NCBI GenBank assembly: GCA_036522815.1
Contig: DATDFC010000119.1
Coordinates: forward strand, 1 to 64,000
DNA length: 64,000 nucleotides
Source: AG41 sp036522815
GTDB lineage: Bacteria > Gemmatimonadota > Gemmatimonadetes > Gemmatimonadales > GWC2-71-9
Reading direction: 5' to 3'
A model generated the notes under the pieces. It saw nothing but the letters and a program-made list of their open reading frames with translations, did not search any database and was not told the origin of the DNA. The position numbers were made by a program, and so were the translations under genes. Shown in pieces: positions 41,856 through 50,475 of the stretch; position 1 is the stretch's first letter; each line of letters begins with the position of its first letter.

Positions 41856-42922
41856 GCCGGTCGCTGCGGCGGACGCTGGCCGTCCGGTTCGCGGCGACCA
41901 TGGGTGTCGGTCTCCTCGCGGTCGCCGCCGCCCTGCTGTACGGCAGCCATCTGTTTTTCCAGCACCACCTCGATCCGACCTCGATCCGCGACGCTATCGT
42001 CCCGGCGCTGCTGGGCGTGGTTCTGCTCGTGACCGGGGCGACGTTCGTGGGGGCGTGGTGGCTCGCGGGTTCGGCGGTGCAACCGGTCTGCGAGATCACG
42101 GAGCAGGCGACCCGCATCGCAGCGGGCACGCTCGACCAGCGGATCGTGGCGCATGCCGATACCGACGAATACCGGGGACTGGTCGCGGTCTTGAACCGCA
42201 TGCTCGAGCGTATCGACGCGGCCTTCAAGAACCAGCGGCGGCTGACGGCAGACGTGAGCCACGAGCTGCGCTCCCCCCTCACGGCGCTGCGAGGGGAGAT
42301 CGAGGTAGCGCTGCGCTTGGAGCGGAGCTCCCGTGACTATCAGCGCGTCCTGTACAGCGCCCTCGAGGAAATCGACCGCCTCACGGCGCTGAGCGACGAC
42401 CTGCTGCTCATCACCCGGGCGGACGCGGGTTTGGTGACCGCCCACCCGGTTCCCACAGACGTCAACGCGCTGCTCCGCGGTACGCTTGAGGCCATGCGCG
42501 GGCGGATCGAGGAAAAGGAGCTCAGCGTGCACACACAGCTCGATCCCGAGCTGGGGCCAGTCGCGCTCGATCCCGCGCTCACGCGACGCCTGATCGAGGA
42601 GCTGCTCGACAACGCCGTGAAGTTCGCGCCTTCAGGCGGCACGGTCGGGGTCGCCACGGCGGCGATGGGACGCGCGTTGCGTCTCGCGGTCGAGAACTCC
42701 GGCTCGCCGCTGGCCAGCGATGCGATGGCGCATCTGTTCGAGCCGTTGTACCGCGCCGACCAGGCCCGGACTCGGGGAACGGGGATGGGGCTCGGGCTCG
42801 CGTTCGCGGCGGCCGTGACGCGGTTGCATGGCGGGTCGATTCGGGCCGTCAATCTCGCGAGCGGCGGCGTGCGGCTCGAGTGCGAGCTGTTCGGCGCGAC
42901 CGACGCGCGGCACGCCGCATGA
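41852..42922 (+). CDS. HAMP-containing sensor histidine kinase
   Basis: The 356-aa kinase has two membrane helices (ATMGVGLLAVAAALLYGSHLFF and AIVPALLGVVLLVTGATFVGAWWLA) with only about 20 residues between them, so there is almost no periplasmic sensor. A HAMP domain, HisKA (DVSHELRSPLTALRGEIE) and HATPase (LIEELLDNAVKFAPSGG, GTGMGLGLAFAAAV) follow. It probably senses within the membrane or through partners. It starts at GTG 41852, overlapping the regulator stop, and ends overlapping the globin start. It is cognate to the OmpR-type regulator. Confidence 0.93.
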   Translation: MSRSLRRTLAVRFAATMGVGLLAVAAALLYGSHLFFQHHLDPTSIRDAIVPALLGVVLLVTGATFVGAWWLAGSAVQPVCEITEQATRIAAGTLDQRIVAHADTDEYRGLVAVLNRMLERIDAAFKNQRRLTADVSHELRSPLTALRGEIEVALRLERSSRDYQRVLYSALEEIDRLTALSDDLLLITRADAGLVTAHPVPTDVNALLRGTLEAMRGRIEEKELSVHTQLDPELGPVALDPALTRRLIEELLDNAVKFAPSGGTVGVATAAMGRALRLAVENSGSPLASDAMAHLFEPLYRADQARTRGTGMGLGLAFAAAVTRLHGGSIRAVNLASGGVRLECELFGATDARHAA

Positions 42923-43344
42923 GCCGGGGCGAGAAGGAGCTCGACCAGGCGACCATGGCGGCGGCGAAGGCGAGCTACGACCGGTGCTGCGCCGCGCAGC
43001 ACTTCTTCGAGGACTTCTACCGGAACTTCTTCAGCCGCTGCCCGCAGGCGAAGGCGATGTTCGCCCACACGGACTTCGCGCGGCAAAACAAGCTGCTGCA
43101 GCATGCGTTCGGTCTGCTGCTCATCTTCCCGAATCAATCCGATGGGGAACCGACCATCCTCACGCGGGTGGCCGAGCGACACAGTCATCGGGAGCTCAAT
43201 GTCGATCCCTCGATGTATCAGCCATTCATCGAGGCGCTGATCGATACGGTGCGGGCCTGCGACCCCCGCTTCACCCCGGCCGTGGAATCCGCGTGGCGAC
43301 AGACCGTGCACAAGGGCGTGGCGTACATGCAGGCCAAGTACTGA
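42919..43344 (+). CDS. Single-domain globin
   Basis: The 141-aa protein reads as a bacterial globin: SYDRCCAAQHFFEDFYRNFFSRCPQAKAMFAHTDFARQNKLLQHAFGLLL (helices A-E) and VAERHSHRELNVDPSMYQPFIEALIDTV (helices F-G). The proximal haem ligand is probably His88. Globins of this class bind O2 or NO, and some detoxify NO. Its ATGA overlap with the kinase gene and position before the oxidase genes indicate one operon. A role as NO scavenger or gas sensor for the kinase or oxidase is an inference. Confidence 0.85.
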   Translation: MSRGEKELDQATMAAAKASYDRCCAAQHFFEDFYRNFFSRCPQAKAMFAHTDFARQNKLLQHAFGLLLIFPNQSDGEPTILTRVAERHSHRELNVDPSMYQPFIEALIDTVRACDPRFTPAVESAWRQTVHKGVAYMQAKY

Positions 43345-43358
43345 CCGGAGGATCTCAC

Positions 43359-43496
43359 GTGTCCGAGCCTCAGACCCAGATGAGCCATCCGAAGGGGACC
43401 CTGCTCATCATGGCCCTGTATGGGCTGGTGTTCGTGGTGAGCTGGGTGGCCGTGTACGTGTTCGTCTATCTGCGCCGTGGCGGGGTGACGCCATGA
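43359..43496 (+). CDS. Cytochrome c oxidase subunit IIa (ba3-type), single-helix protein
   Basis: The 45-aa protein (start GTG 43359; GGAGG at 43347) ends ...YVFVYLRRGGVTP and has one membrane helix (GTLLIMALYGLVFVVSWVAVYVFVYL). This is the small accessory subunit (CbaD-like, CoxIIa) of ba3-type oxidases that replaces the first helix of subunit II. It overlaps the subunit II start by 4 bp. It is a real gene because the spacing and helix match ba3 operons. Confidence 0.85.
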   Translation: MSEPQTQMSHPKGTLLIMALYGLVFVVSWVAVYVFVYLRRGGVTP

Positions 43497-43969
43497 ACGT
43501 GCCGCTGTACGAAAAGATCTGGATGTGGGCGGCGGGTGGCATCATCGCCGCGTTCATCGCGATCGTGCTCGTCACCGCGGTCGGCGGCGCCCTGCAGCCG
43601 CCGAGTCACGTGGAGACGATCGACCCGACCAAGGTCTTCACCGACCCGCGTTTCGCCCATCCGGCCGTCACGGTGACCGCGAACGGCGCCACGGTCGTGG
43701 CGTTCGGCATGATGTTCGCGTTCACGCCGGCCGAGATCCATGTCCCGGCGGGCAAACCCGTCACGTTCCGGATGACGAGCGCCGACGTGACGCACGGGTT
43801 TCTGATCGTCGGGACCAACGCCAACACCATGCTCGTGCCGGGCTACGTGAGCCAGTTCACCACCGTGTTCCAGCGGCCGGGCGAGTACCTCATCGTGTGC
43901 AACGAATACTGCGGCCTGGGCCATCACCTCATGTCGGCGAAACTGATCGTCGAGGAGGCGAAGCCATGA
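43493..43969 (+). CDS. cbaB: ba3-type cytochrome c oxidase subunit II
   Basis: The 158-aa subunit has one N-terminal membrane helix (MWAAGGIIAAFIAIVLVTAVGGAL) and a periplasmic cupredoxin domain with the CuA site: the early His in VTHGFLIVG and the loop CNEYCGLGHHLM carrying two Cys, His and Met. It accepts electrons from cytochrome c. It overlaps the small subunit and is followed by subunit I with an ATGA overlap. Confidence 0.93.
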   Translation: MNVPLYEKIWMWAAGGIIAAFIAIVLVTAVGGALQPPSHVETIDPTKVFTDPRFAHPAVTVTANGATVVAFGMMFAFTPAEIHVPAGKPVTFRMTSADVTHGFLIVGTNANTMLVPGYVSQFTTVFQRPGEYLIVCNEYCGLGHHLMSAKLIVEEAKP

Positions 43970-45600
43970 GCGCCGTCGTGGTTCGCTCGGGCCGCCTCGC
44001 GCTCGCGCACCTCTGGGTCGCGATACTGGCGTTCGGTGTGGCGTCGGCCATGGCCCTGATGCAGGCGCTGTCCCGCGCCGCGCTCGATCTGCCGTGGCGC
44101 TCGGCGCGGATGTACTACCTCTCCGTCACGGCGCACGGGACGTTGATGGCGCTCGTGTTCACGACGTTCTTCATCATGGGGTTCGGCTACGTCGTGGCCG
44201 AGCAGGTGCTCGGGCGCCCGGTTCCGAACCGCGGGCTCGCATGGACGGGCTTCTGGGTCGCGCTCGTCGGGACCCTCGCCACCGTTGCGGCGATCCTGTC
44301 GGGGAAGGCCACCGTCCTGTACACGTTCTATCCCCCGCTCAAGGCCCATCCAGCGTTCTACATCGGGGCGACGCTGCTCGTGGTCGGGTCGTGGATCTGG
44401 GGATTCGTGGTGATCCGGAGCTATCTCGCCTGGAAGCGGGAGCATCCGGGGCAGCCCGCGCCGCTCGCGCTCCACGGTATGCTCGCCACCGTCATCGTGT
44501 GGTTCATCGCGACCGTCGGCGTGGCGGCGGAAATGCTGTTCCTGTTGATCCCCTGGTCGCTGGGGCTCACCAAGACGGTCGATCCCGAGCTGGCGCGCAT
44601 GCTGTTCTGGTACTTCGGGCATCCGCTCGTGTACTTCTGGCTGCTGCCGGCCTATGTCGTGTGGTACACGGTGCTCCCCCGGGTGGCGGGCGGCCGGCTC
44701 TTCAGCGATCCGCTGGCGCGGCTGGTGTTCGTCCTGTTCGTCGTCTTGTCCACGCCGGTCGGCTTCCACCATCAGTTCATGGATCCCGGGATTCCGGCGT
44801 CGTGGAAGCTGTTCCACGCGCTGCTGACGTTCGGGATCCTGTTCCCGAGCTTTCTCACGGCGTTCACGGTGACGGCATCGCTCGAGGTGGCGGGCCGACT
44901 GCGGGGCGCGACCGGCCTGTTGAACTGGCTCGGGCGGCTTCCCTGGGGTGATCCGCTCGTGGCCAGCGTACTGCTCTCGATGCTGTTGTTCGCGGTGGGT
45001 GGCCTGGGCGGTGCGATCAACGCGGCCTACGGCATGAACGCCGTGGTGCACAACACGGCATGGATCCAGGGGCACTTCCACCTGACGGTGGGCAGCGCCG
45101 TGGCACTGACCTTCATGGGGACGGCGTACTGGCTGCTGCCGCGGCTCACGGGGCGCGAGCTCGAGCTCGCCCTGCTCGCGAAGGTGCAGCCATATCTCTG
45201 GTTCATCGGCATGGTGCTGTTCTCGATCTCGAACCACATCACGGGGCTGATGGGCATGCCCCGGCGCATTTACGACGCGAGCTACGGCGGCAGCGCGGTG
45301 GCACACGCATGGCGCGGGCTCACCGATCTCTCGGCGGTGGGTGGGCTGTTCCTGTTCACGAGCGCCGGATTCTTCATGCTGGTGATGCTCGGCACCGGGC
45401 TGGCGGGCAAGCGGCGTCCGCCCGACCCGATTCACTGGGCCGAGCCGCTCGAGCCCGTGAGCCCGCGGGCGGGGCTGCTCGATCGCTACGGGCTGTGGAC
45501 CGTCGTCGCCATCGTGCTCGTGCTCGTCGCGTACGCGGTGCCGCTGTGGCAGCATCTACGCATGCAGACGTACGGCTCGCCAGGGTTCTCGCCGTTCTGA
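43966..45600 (+). CDS. cbaA: ba3-type cytochrome c oxidase subunit I
   Basis: The 544-aa membrane protein has about 13 helices and the haem-copper oxidase active-site residues. The low-spin haem His is in SVTAHGTLMALVF. CuB ligands are in WYFGHPLVYFWLLPAYVVWY (His and the cross-linked Tyr) and GFHHQFMDPG. The haem His residues are in NTAWIQGHFHLTVGSAVAL. These sequences mark the B-family (ba3) oxidase, a high-affinity O2 reductase that also tolerates or reduces NO in related enzymes. It is the last gene of the regulator-kinase-globin-oxidase operon. Confidence 0.95.
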   Translation: MSAVVVRSGRLALAHLWVAILAFGVASAMALMQALSRAALDLPWRSARMYYLSVTAHGTLMALVFTTFFIMGFGYVVAEQVLGRPVPNRGLAWTGFWVALVGTLATVAAILSGKATVLYTFYPPLKAHPAFYIGATLLVVGSWIWGFVVIRSYLAWKREHPGQPAPLALHGMLATVIVWFIATVGVAAEMLFLLIPWSLGLTKTVDPELARMLFWYFGHPLVYFWLLPAYVVWYTVLPRVAGGRLFSDPLARLVFVLFVVLSTPVGFHHQFMDPGIPASWKLFHALLTFGILFPSFLTAFTVTASLEVAGRLRGATGLLNWLGRLPWGDPLVASVLLSMLLFAVGGLGGAINAAYGMNAVVHNTAWIQGHFHLTVGSAVALTFMGTAYWLLPRLTGRELELALLAKVQPYLWFIGMVLFSISNHITGLMGMPRRIYDASYGGSAVAHAWRGLTDLSAVGGLFLFTSAGFFMLVMLGTGLAGKRRPPDPIHWAEPLEPVSPRAGLLDRYGLWTVVAIVLVLVAYAVPLWQHLRMQTYGSPGFSPF

Positions 45601-45637
45601 AGAAGCCGGGACGGGGGACGAGGGAAGGGGGACGGGT

Positions 45638-47449
45638 GTGATCGGCGCGCGGTTCATCAGGTCGTACCCTCTTCCCGCCCTCGTGAGCGCAGGGCTCGTC
45701 GCCGGGCTCGCCGCCCGCTTCGTGTTCGCGGCACCCGCGGTCGCGGACAGGATGTTCTTCGCGGCGCTCGTCGTCGGTGGCGGGCCACTCGTCGTTCAGA
45801 CGCTGCGTGGCATGCTGCGGGGGCGTTTCGCCGCGGACATCGTCGCCATGCTCGCGATCGTCACGGCGCTCGCGCTCGGCCAGTACTTCGCCGGTGCCGT
45901 CATCGCCCTCATGCAGTCGGGCGGCGAGGCGCTCGAGCGCTACGCCAAGGGCCGGGCCTCGCAGTCGCTCGAGGCGCTGCTGGCGCGGGCTCCCAAGATC
46001 GGGAGCCGGTTCCGGGGCGAGCAGGTGGAAGAGGTGCCCGTGAGCGCCATCACCGCCGGGGACGTGCTGCTGATCCGGCCCGGCGACCTGGTGCCCGTAG
46101 ACGGCGAGGTCACGGACGGCGTGTCGGCCGTCGATCAGTCCGCGCTGACGGGAGAGCCGCTCCCGTTGCACGCGGTGCGGGGCACGGCGCTGCTCTCCGG
46201 CGGTGTAAACCTGGACGGGGCGCTGCGCATGCGGGCGGTCCGCGCGGCGGGCGAGAGTCAGTACCAGCAGATCGTCCGCCTCGTAGAGACGGCCCGCCGG
46301 GAACGCCCGCCGATCCAGCGACTGGCCGATCGGTTTGCCGTGTGGTTCACGCCCGTGACCCTGCTCATGTGCGGCGTGGCGTGGCTCATCACCGGGAGTC
46401 CGACGAGCGTGCTCGCCGTGCTGGTGGTGGCGACCCCGTGCCCGCTGATCCTCGCCACGCCGGTGGCGGTGATCGCCGGAATCTCCCGCGCCGCGGACCT
46501 GGGCGTCATCGTCAAGACCGGGGCCGCGATCGAGCAGGTGGGCCGGGCCGAAGTCGTCGTGTTCGACAAGACGGGGACCCTCACCCTCGGCCATCCGGTG
46601 GTGGAGCGTGTGCAGGCGACGGACGGCCTGCCGCCCGACGAGCTGCTGCGGCTTGCGTCCGCGGTCGAGCAGCTGTCGTCGCACCATCTTGGCCGGGCGG
46701 TGGTGGAGGCGGGCAGGCGGCTCGGGTCGATCGGCGCGGTCGCCGAGTTCCACGAAACGCCTGGGTCGGGTGTGACGGGGCTGGTCGACGGACACGCCAT
46801 TGCGGTGGGGTCGGCGGGGTTCTTCGGGGGACGCGGTATCGTGGTACCGCCGCAACCCGACGATCACACCGCGGCGTTCGTCAGCGTCGACGGCCGGCTG
46901 GCCGGCGCGATCGAGTTCGCCGACCGGCTACGGCATCAGGTGCCGTCGTTGATGCAGCGCCTGGCGGTGCTGGGCGTCACGGAGACGGTGATGCTCACGG
47001 GAGATCGGGAGTCGAGCGCCGCGGTGATCGCGACGCACGCCGGCATCCGCACCGTGCGGGCGAACCTGCTCCCCGGCGACAAGGTGGCGGCAGTAGAGGA
47101 GCTGAAGCGCCGCTACGGTACCGTCGTGATGGTGGGCGACGGGATCAACGATGCGCCGGCGCTCGCCGCCGCGACGGTGGGGATCGCGCTGGGCGCGCAC
47201 GGTACGGCCATCTCCGCGGAGGCGGCGGACGTGGTGCTGCTGGTGGACGATATCGCCCGGGTGGGAGACGCGATGGCGATCAGCCGGCGGATGCGGCGGA
47301 TCGTCCTGCAGAGCATCGTGGTCGGGCTGGGCGCGAGCTGCGCGCTGATGATCGTGGCGAGCTTCGGGTTGTTGTCGCCGCCCGTTGGCGCCGTGCTGCA
47401 GGAGGCGCTCGACGCCGCGGTGATTCTCAACGCGCTGCGGGTGCGGTGA
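45638..47449 (+). CDS. P1B-type metal ATPase without HMA domain (CPL motif)
   Basis: The 603-aa pump has six to eight membrane helices, actuator motif ALTGEP, the intramembrane metal motif TPCPLIL (CPL at 268-270), phosphorylated Asp310 in FDKTGTLT, and the ATP-binding GDGINDAPALAAATVGIAL. It lacks an N-terminal HMA metal-binding domain. CPL is rarer than CPC, and the metal (perhaps Co, Fe or Zn) cannot be assigned. It follows the oxidase subunit I gene by 37 bp and could be cotranscribed, which would fit metal delivery or detoxification for the oxidase. Confidence 0.9.
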   Translation: MIGARFIRSYPLPALVSAGLVAGLAARFVFAAPAVADRMFFAALVVGGGPLVVQTLRGMLRGRFAADIVAMLAIVTALALGQYFAGAVIALMQSGGEALERYAKGRASQSLEALLARAPKIGSRFRGEQVEEVPVSAITAGDVLLIRPGDLVPVDGEVTDGVSAVDQSALTGEPLPLHAVRGTALLSGGVNLDGALRMRAVRAAGESQYQQIVRLVETARRERPPIQRLADRFAVWFTPVTLLMCGVAWLITGSPTSVLAVLVVATPCPLILATPVAVIAGISRAADLGVIVKTGAAIEQVGRAEVVVFDKTGTLTLGHPVVERVQATDGLPPDELLRLASAVEQLSSHHLGRAVVEAGRRLGSIGAVAEFHETPGSGVTGLVDGHAIAVGSAGFFGGRGIVVPPQPDDHTAAFVSVDGRLAGAIEFADRLRHQVPSLMQRLAVLGVTETVMLTGDRESSAAVIATHAGIRTVRANLLPGDKVAAVEELKRRYGTVVMVGDGINDAPALAAATVGIALGAHGTAISAEAADVVLLVDDIARVGDAMAISRRMRRIVLQSIVVGLGASCALMIVASFGLLSPPVGAVLQEALDAAVILNALRVR

Positions 47450-47460
47450 CCGTGCTTAAA

Positions 47461-48030
47461 TCATGGTAGGGCTCCGATCGATTGGCCGATGGTCATCTGC
47501 TTGCGCGCGAAGTCCTGCGCGAACGTACGGAGGTCGTCCCAATCGGTGTACTCGTAGTCACGGGTGGTATCCGTGTCCCCGCCCGCTTTCGCCACGATCC
47601 GCTTCATGAACCAACGCGTCAGCCAGTCGTACTGCGTATACAAGAGGGCCCCCGCAACGGTCTTCGTGATCGTTGGCTGCCATCCGCTGGCCTGGAGGAA
47701 CCGGTTCATGATCGCGCGCACTGCGGTCTGCGCCTCGGGGCGCGGCTCGAGGATCCCCAGGCATACGGAGACGAACGCGCTGGGCACCAGGTTCAACTGG
47801 TCGGCGTGTGTGCGCACCCAGCGCTTGACCGCGCGCTGATAGCCCCCGGCGTGGATCGAGGCCGCGACGACGACTCCGTCGTAGGCGGCCGGGTCGAGCT
47901 CACGGGGAATCCGCTCCCCGTCGATCACGTCGCACGGAAACCCTTCCTCCCCGAGCGTCTCGCCCAGCGCCGTCGCGATCTTGCGGGTGTGACCGTTGGT
48001 GGTGCCGTACAGAATCAGGAGTCGCGCCAT
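47461..48030 (-). CDS. Flavodoxin-domain protein (HemG-like)
   Basis: The 189-aa protein begins MARLLILYGTTNGHTRKIA, the FMN phosphate-binding loop of flavodoxins (TTNGHT). It contains VVVAASIHAGGYQRAVKRWV, FVSVCLGIL, and YDWLTRWFMKRIVAKAGGDTDTTRDYEYTDWD. This resembles menaquinone-linked protoporphyrinogen oxidase HemG. A haem-synthesis role would fit the cytochrome- and globin-rich neighbourhood. It ends 11 bp from the convergent ATPase gene. The upstream region contains a small hairpin (GTCACC-CGAAA-GGTGAC, near 48047). Confidence 0.8.
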   Translation of the reverse strand: MARLLILYGTTNGHTRKIATALGETLGEEGFPCDVIDGERIPRELDPAAYDGVVVAASIHAGGYQRAVKRWVRTHADQLNLVPSAFVSVCLGILEPRPEAQTAVRAIMNRFLQASGWQPTITKTVAGALLYTQYDWLTRWFMKRIVAKAGGDTDTTRDYEYTDWDDLRTFAQDFARKQMTIGQSIGALP

Positions 48031-48117
48031 GGCCTTTTCTCACGCGGTGGGAGTCACCCGAAAGGTGACGCCCGTGGCGTGAAGGCGCGCTGAGAAATCC
48101 GTGATGCGTCCCTCAGG

Positions 48118-48651
48118 CTACGGGCGCTCGCGGTACCGGTCGCGCTCCTCGCGCGGCAGAATCATGGCGCGCGCGACCGCCGTCGCGTCGACGGCGATCA
48201 GCAGGCCCTCCCGCGGCAGGCTCTGCACGCCAACGATCGTCCCGGCCGGCGAGTTGCGCTGCGGGAAGAAGTCGGGCGCGGCCGCGCGGATCACGTCGAG
48301 ATCGGCCGGCTTGGCGTTGACGACGTAGATGGTGAGCTTGGCGACCTCGGCCGGCGTCACGCCGGCGATGCGGAGCACGGTCGCGAGATTCGCGAACGCC
48401 TGCGTCGCCTGGGCGCGCAGGTCCCCCGGACCCACCAGCTGGCCCGTCGAATCGAGCGACACCTCGCCCGACACGTACACGGTCGACCCCACCTTCACCG
48501 CGTGCGTGAAGCCGGGGAGGGCGGCCAGGGTGCCGGGGTTGATGTAGCGCGTCCCGACGGGGTCCGGCCCGGATCGGAGCGTCCCGGGGGTGGGAGCGAC
48601 GCAGGCGGCGAACACGACGATGGTGGCGGGAGTCAACAGGGCGATCCGCAT
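48118..48651 (-). CDS. Exported RidA-family (YjgF) protein
   Basis: The 177-aa protein has the RidA fold signatures: SGEVSLDSTGQLVGPGDLRAQATQAFANLATVLRIAGVTPAEVAKLTIYVV and a C-terminal AGTIVGVQSLPREGLLIAVDATAV, with the conserved Arg of LPREG. RidA enzymes hydrolyse reactive enamines/imines. Unusually, it starts MRIALLTPATIVVFAACVAP, a signal peptide with a lipobox-like Cys, so the protein is probably exported or lipid-anchored. The ATG at 48651 gives this signal sequence. Function outside the cytosol is unknown. Confidence 0.82.
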   Translation of the reverse strand: MRIALLTPATIVVFAACVAPTPGTLRSGPDPVGTRYINPGTLAALPGFTHAVKVGSTVYVSGEVSLDSTGQLVGPGDLRAQATQAFANLATVLRIAGVTPAEVAKLTIYVVNAKPADLDVIRAAAPDFFPQRNSPAGTIVGVQSLPREGLLIAVDATAVARAMILPREERDRYRERP

Positions 48652-48728
48652 GCGATGCTCCTCGAGGTGGGTAGTCAGGATATCAACGCCACTCTGTATA
48701 CGCCCGCCCAGGGGTCGGAGTTCAACCC

Positions 48729-49859
48729 TCAAAACATGAACCCCGCGCGGACGTAGACCGCCGTGCGCTCGGGGCTCCGGGAGACCGCGACCGACAGAGT
48801 CGTGGCCCGGCGATGCTGCCAGGCGAGCCACAGCCCGCCTCCCCCCGCGGCGTGCCAACGGTCTGACGACTCCCCCGTGGTCCACACCCGCCCCGCGTCC
48901 GCCAGCCCGAAGATGCCGACGTCGGCGAACGGCAGGCGGCCGGCGGGCAACCGCAGCTCGACGTTCCCATAGGCGCCTCGCCGTCCCGCGAAACGCTGCC
49001 CGGCGTAGCCCCGGACCGTCGTTTCACCCCCCACGTACACCAGCTCCTGGAACGGGACGGTGCCGCTCACCGCGGCGCCGCCGGCGCGGAGCGTGAGCGT
49101 CGCCGCCGGCGGGTCCCCGGCCGAGAGGTAGGTCGACGCCTCCGCCGACCAGCTCGCGAAGGGGTTGGCGACGTCCCAAACAGCTGGGTGCCAGCGTCCC
49201 GCCAGGGTCAGGTGCAGCCCGCGGGTCGGAGCGGTCGGGACGTCGCGCGTGTCGAGCTCGAGCGCGGCGCGCGCGCCGATCTGGCCGAAGTCGCCCGCCC
49301 CGTACGGCCGGGCGAGGGCCAGGACCGTGCCGGCGTCGACCGGGGTGTGCGTGTACTCGAGCAGCGGGCCCAGCGTCAGCCGGAATCGCGGTGCCAGGGG
49401 GATGGCCACCCGCGGCCCCAGCAGCAGCTGGGTCTGGCGCACGCGATACACGCTGTCCGGCCGCGACCCGGCGGTTTCGTTGCCCGTGCCATAGAACCGC
49501 GTGAGTTCGAGGCCCGAGACGCGCAGCTCGACGAAGAGAATCGACGGAGAGAGTGGCCGCCGGAATTCACCGGCCGCGTCCAGGCGGCAGGCGCGCACGC
49601 CGGTTGCACAAGCGCCCTCGGCGAGCAGGCGCGTGCTGGGCGGGAGCGCGCGGAATCCGTAGCGGGTGTGTGTGATCCCCGCCCCGACGAGGAGTCCGAT
49701 GTCGGGGGAATAGCTCACGCCCCAGAGCGGCACCGTCTGCGGTCGCCAGGCAGCGGTGCCGCTCTGCGCGGAGGCCTGTGGTGGCCGCGCCAACGCCAGC
49801 CCGCCTAGGCTCGCGAGTGCGAGGGCGCGACGGATCGAGCGCGCCACAAGCCGGAACAT
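48729..49859 (-). CDS. Omp85/BamA-type surface antigen (D15-like barrel)
   Basis: The 376-aa protein has a signal peptide (MFRLVARSIRRALALASLGGLALARPPQASAQ) and a 16-strand-like barrel. Near the C-terminus it carries the Omp85 signature VYVGGETTVRGYAGQRFAGRRGAYGNVELR (VRGY motif) and ends RAGFMF, an aromatic C-terminal signal for outer-membrane insertion. No POTRA domains are present, since the barrel follows the signal almost directly, so this is a patatin-like/D15-barrel-only type. Start at ATG 49859 with GGAG upstream. Function unknown. Confidence 0.82.
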   Translation of the reverse strand: MFRLVARSIRRALALASLGGLALARPPQASAQSGTAAWRPQTVPLWGVSYSPDIGLLVGAGITHTRYGFRALPPSTRLLAEGACATGVRACRLDAAGEFRRPLSPSILFVELRVSGLELTRFYGTGNETAGSRPDSVYRVRQTQLLLGPRVAIPLAPRFRLTLGPLLEYTHTPVDAGTVLALARPYGAGDFGQIGARAALELDTRDVPTAPTRGLHLTLAGRWHPAVWDVANPFASWSAEASTYLSAGDPPAATLTLRAGGAAVSGTVPFQELVYVGGETTVRGYAGQRFAGRRGAYGNVELRLPAGRLPFADVGIFGLADAGRVWTTGESSDRWHAAGGGGLWLAWQHRRATTLSVAVSRSPERTAVYVRAGFMF

Positions 49860-49892
49860 CCCGCTCCCGCGGTGCGGGAGCAAGGCTCGACG

Positions 49893-50147
49893 TTACCGCA
49901 GCTGGTGCGCCAGCTGGGACTTCACCTCGGACCGCGGTCTTGTGCGCGGACGCGTGTCGATGCCGAGGTCTGTGTACAGGAAGCACGTTCCGGCGATCGC
50001 GGTGACGAGCACGGCGAGGCCGACGAGCCCCGCGCCAAGCGCCAGGAACGGACGCTGGTCCGCGACGACCGCACCCAGCACGATGAACAGGCTTCCGAGC
50101 ACGGCCCGGATGGCGGTGTCCACGCCGCCGACGTTGTTCTTGAACAT
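49893..50147 (-). CDS. DUF2892-family small membrane protein
   Basis: The 84-aa protein starts MFKNNVGGVDTAIRAVLGSLFIVLG and has two membrane helices with TCFLYTDLGIDT. These are the classical DUF2892 features (a domain also found fused to rhodanese in YgaP). It has a basic tail. GGTGGAG precedes the ATG at 50147. The upstream region holds three CTTCAC-like half-sites. Confidence 0.9.
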   Translation of the reverse strand: MFKNNVGGVDTAIRAVLGSLFIVLGAVVADQRPFLALGAGLVGLAVLVTAIAGTCFLYTDLGIDTRPRTRPRSEVKSQLAHQLR

Positions 50148-50192
50148 GGCTCCACCCTTGTGAGGCTGCAGACCCAAGATCGCCGGGCGCCC

Positions 50193-50220
50193 GTGAAGCG
50201 AGCGGGAAGCACCCGTGAAC
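50193..50220 (-). promoter_or_regulatory. Triple half-site box upstream of DUF2892 gene
   Basis: On the minus strand three half-sites occur with exact 11-bp spacing: GTTCAC, CTTCCC and CTTCAC. The hexamer GATCTT lies at the 38-bp distance from the first half-site, similar to but weaker than the TAGACT of promoters A and B. The ATG is 46 bp downstream. Confidence 0.4.
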
Positions 50221-50390
50221 GGGTCTTCATCGGCGTCTTACACCAGGTTCACTCGGCTCGGCGTACACTCACGGTGGCACCGGACAAGGAGGAGGCGCGG
50301 GCATGAGGCTGCCGTTCGACGCGACGCAGTTCTTTGCGGTCTTCGCGCGCTACAACGCCGCTGTACTCGCGGCACATTCTCTCATCGTGA

Positions 50391-50407
50391 ATTCATCCTA
50401 GTTTCAT
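50391..50407 (+). promoter_or_regulatory. Candidate regulator box upstream of the haem-binding gene
   Basis: ATTCAT-CCTAG-TTTCAT is an 11-bp direct repeat of the same half-site family, 69 bp upstream of the ATG at 50476. The -10 at the common spacing is not recognisable. Confidence 0.4.
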
Positions 50408-50475
50408 CCGCGAATCTCCACGCTTTCCGCATTCGCCTTTCGGAGGCGCGGGCCCATGCTCGCCGTGGATGAGCC

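Larger units (their letters stand above)
50148..50475. other. Divergent intergenic region with repeated TTCA half-sites
   Basis: These 328 bp lie between DUF2892 and the haem-binding gene. They contain no recognised gene. Two CTTCAC/ATTCAT-type repeats are present, one oriented to each gene (50193-50220 minus, 50391-50407 plus). A short frame around 50300 has good ribosome-site-like GGAGGAGG, but it is not a family I recognise. Confidence 0.5.

Noticed and set aside
48045..48070. Hairpin GTCACC-CGAAA-GGTGAC as a terminator between the RidA and flavodoxin genes
   Set aside because: The stem is only 6 bp and no T-run follows on the minus strand.
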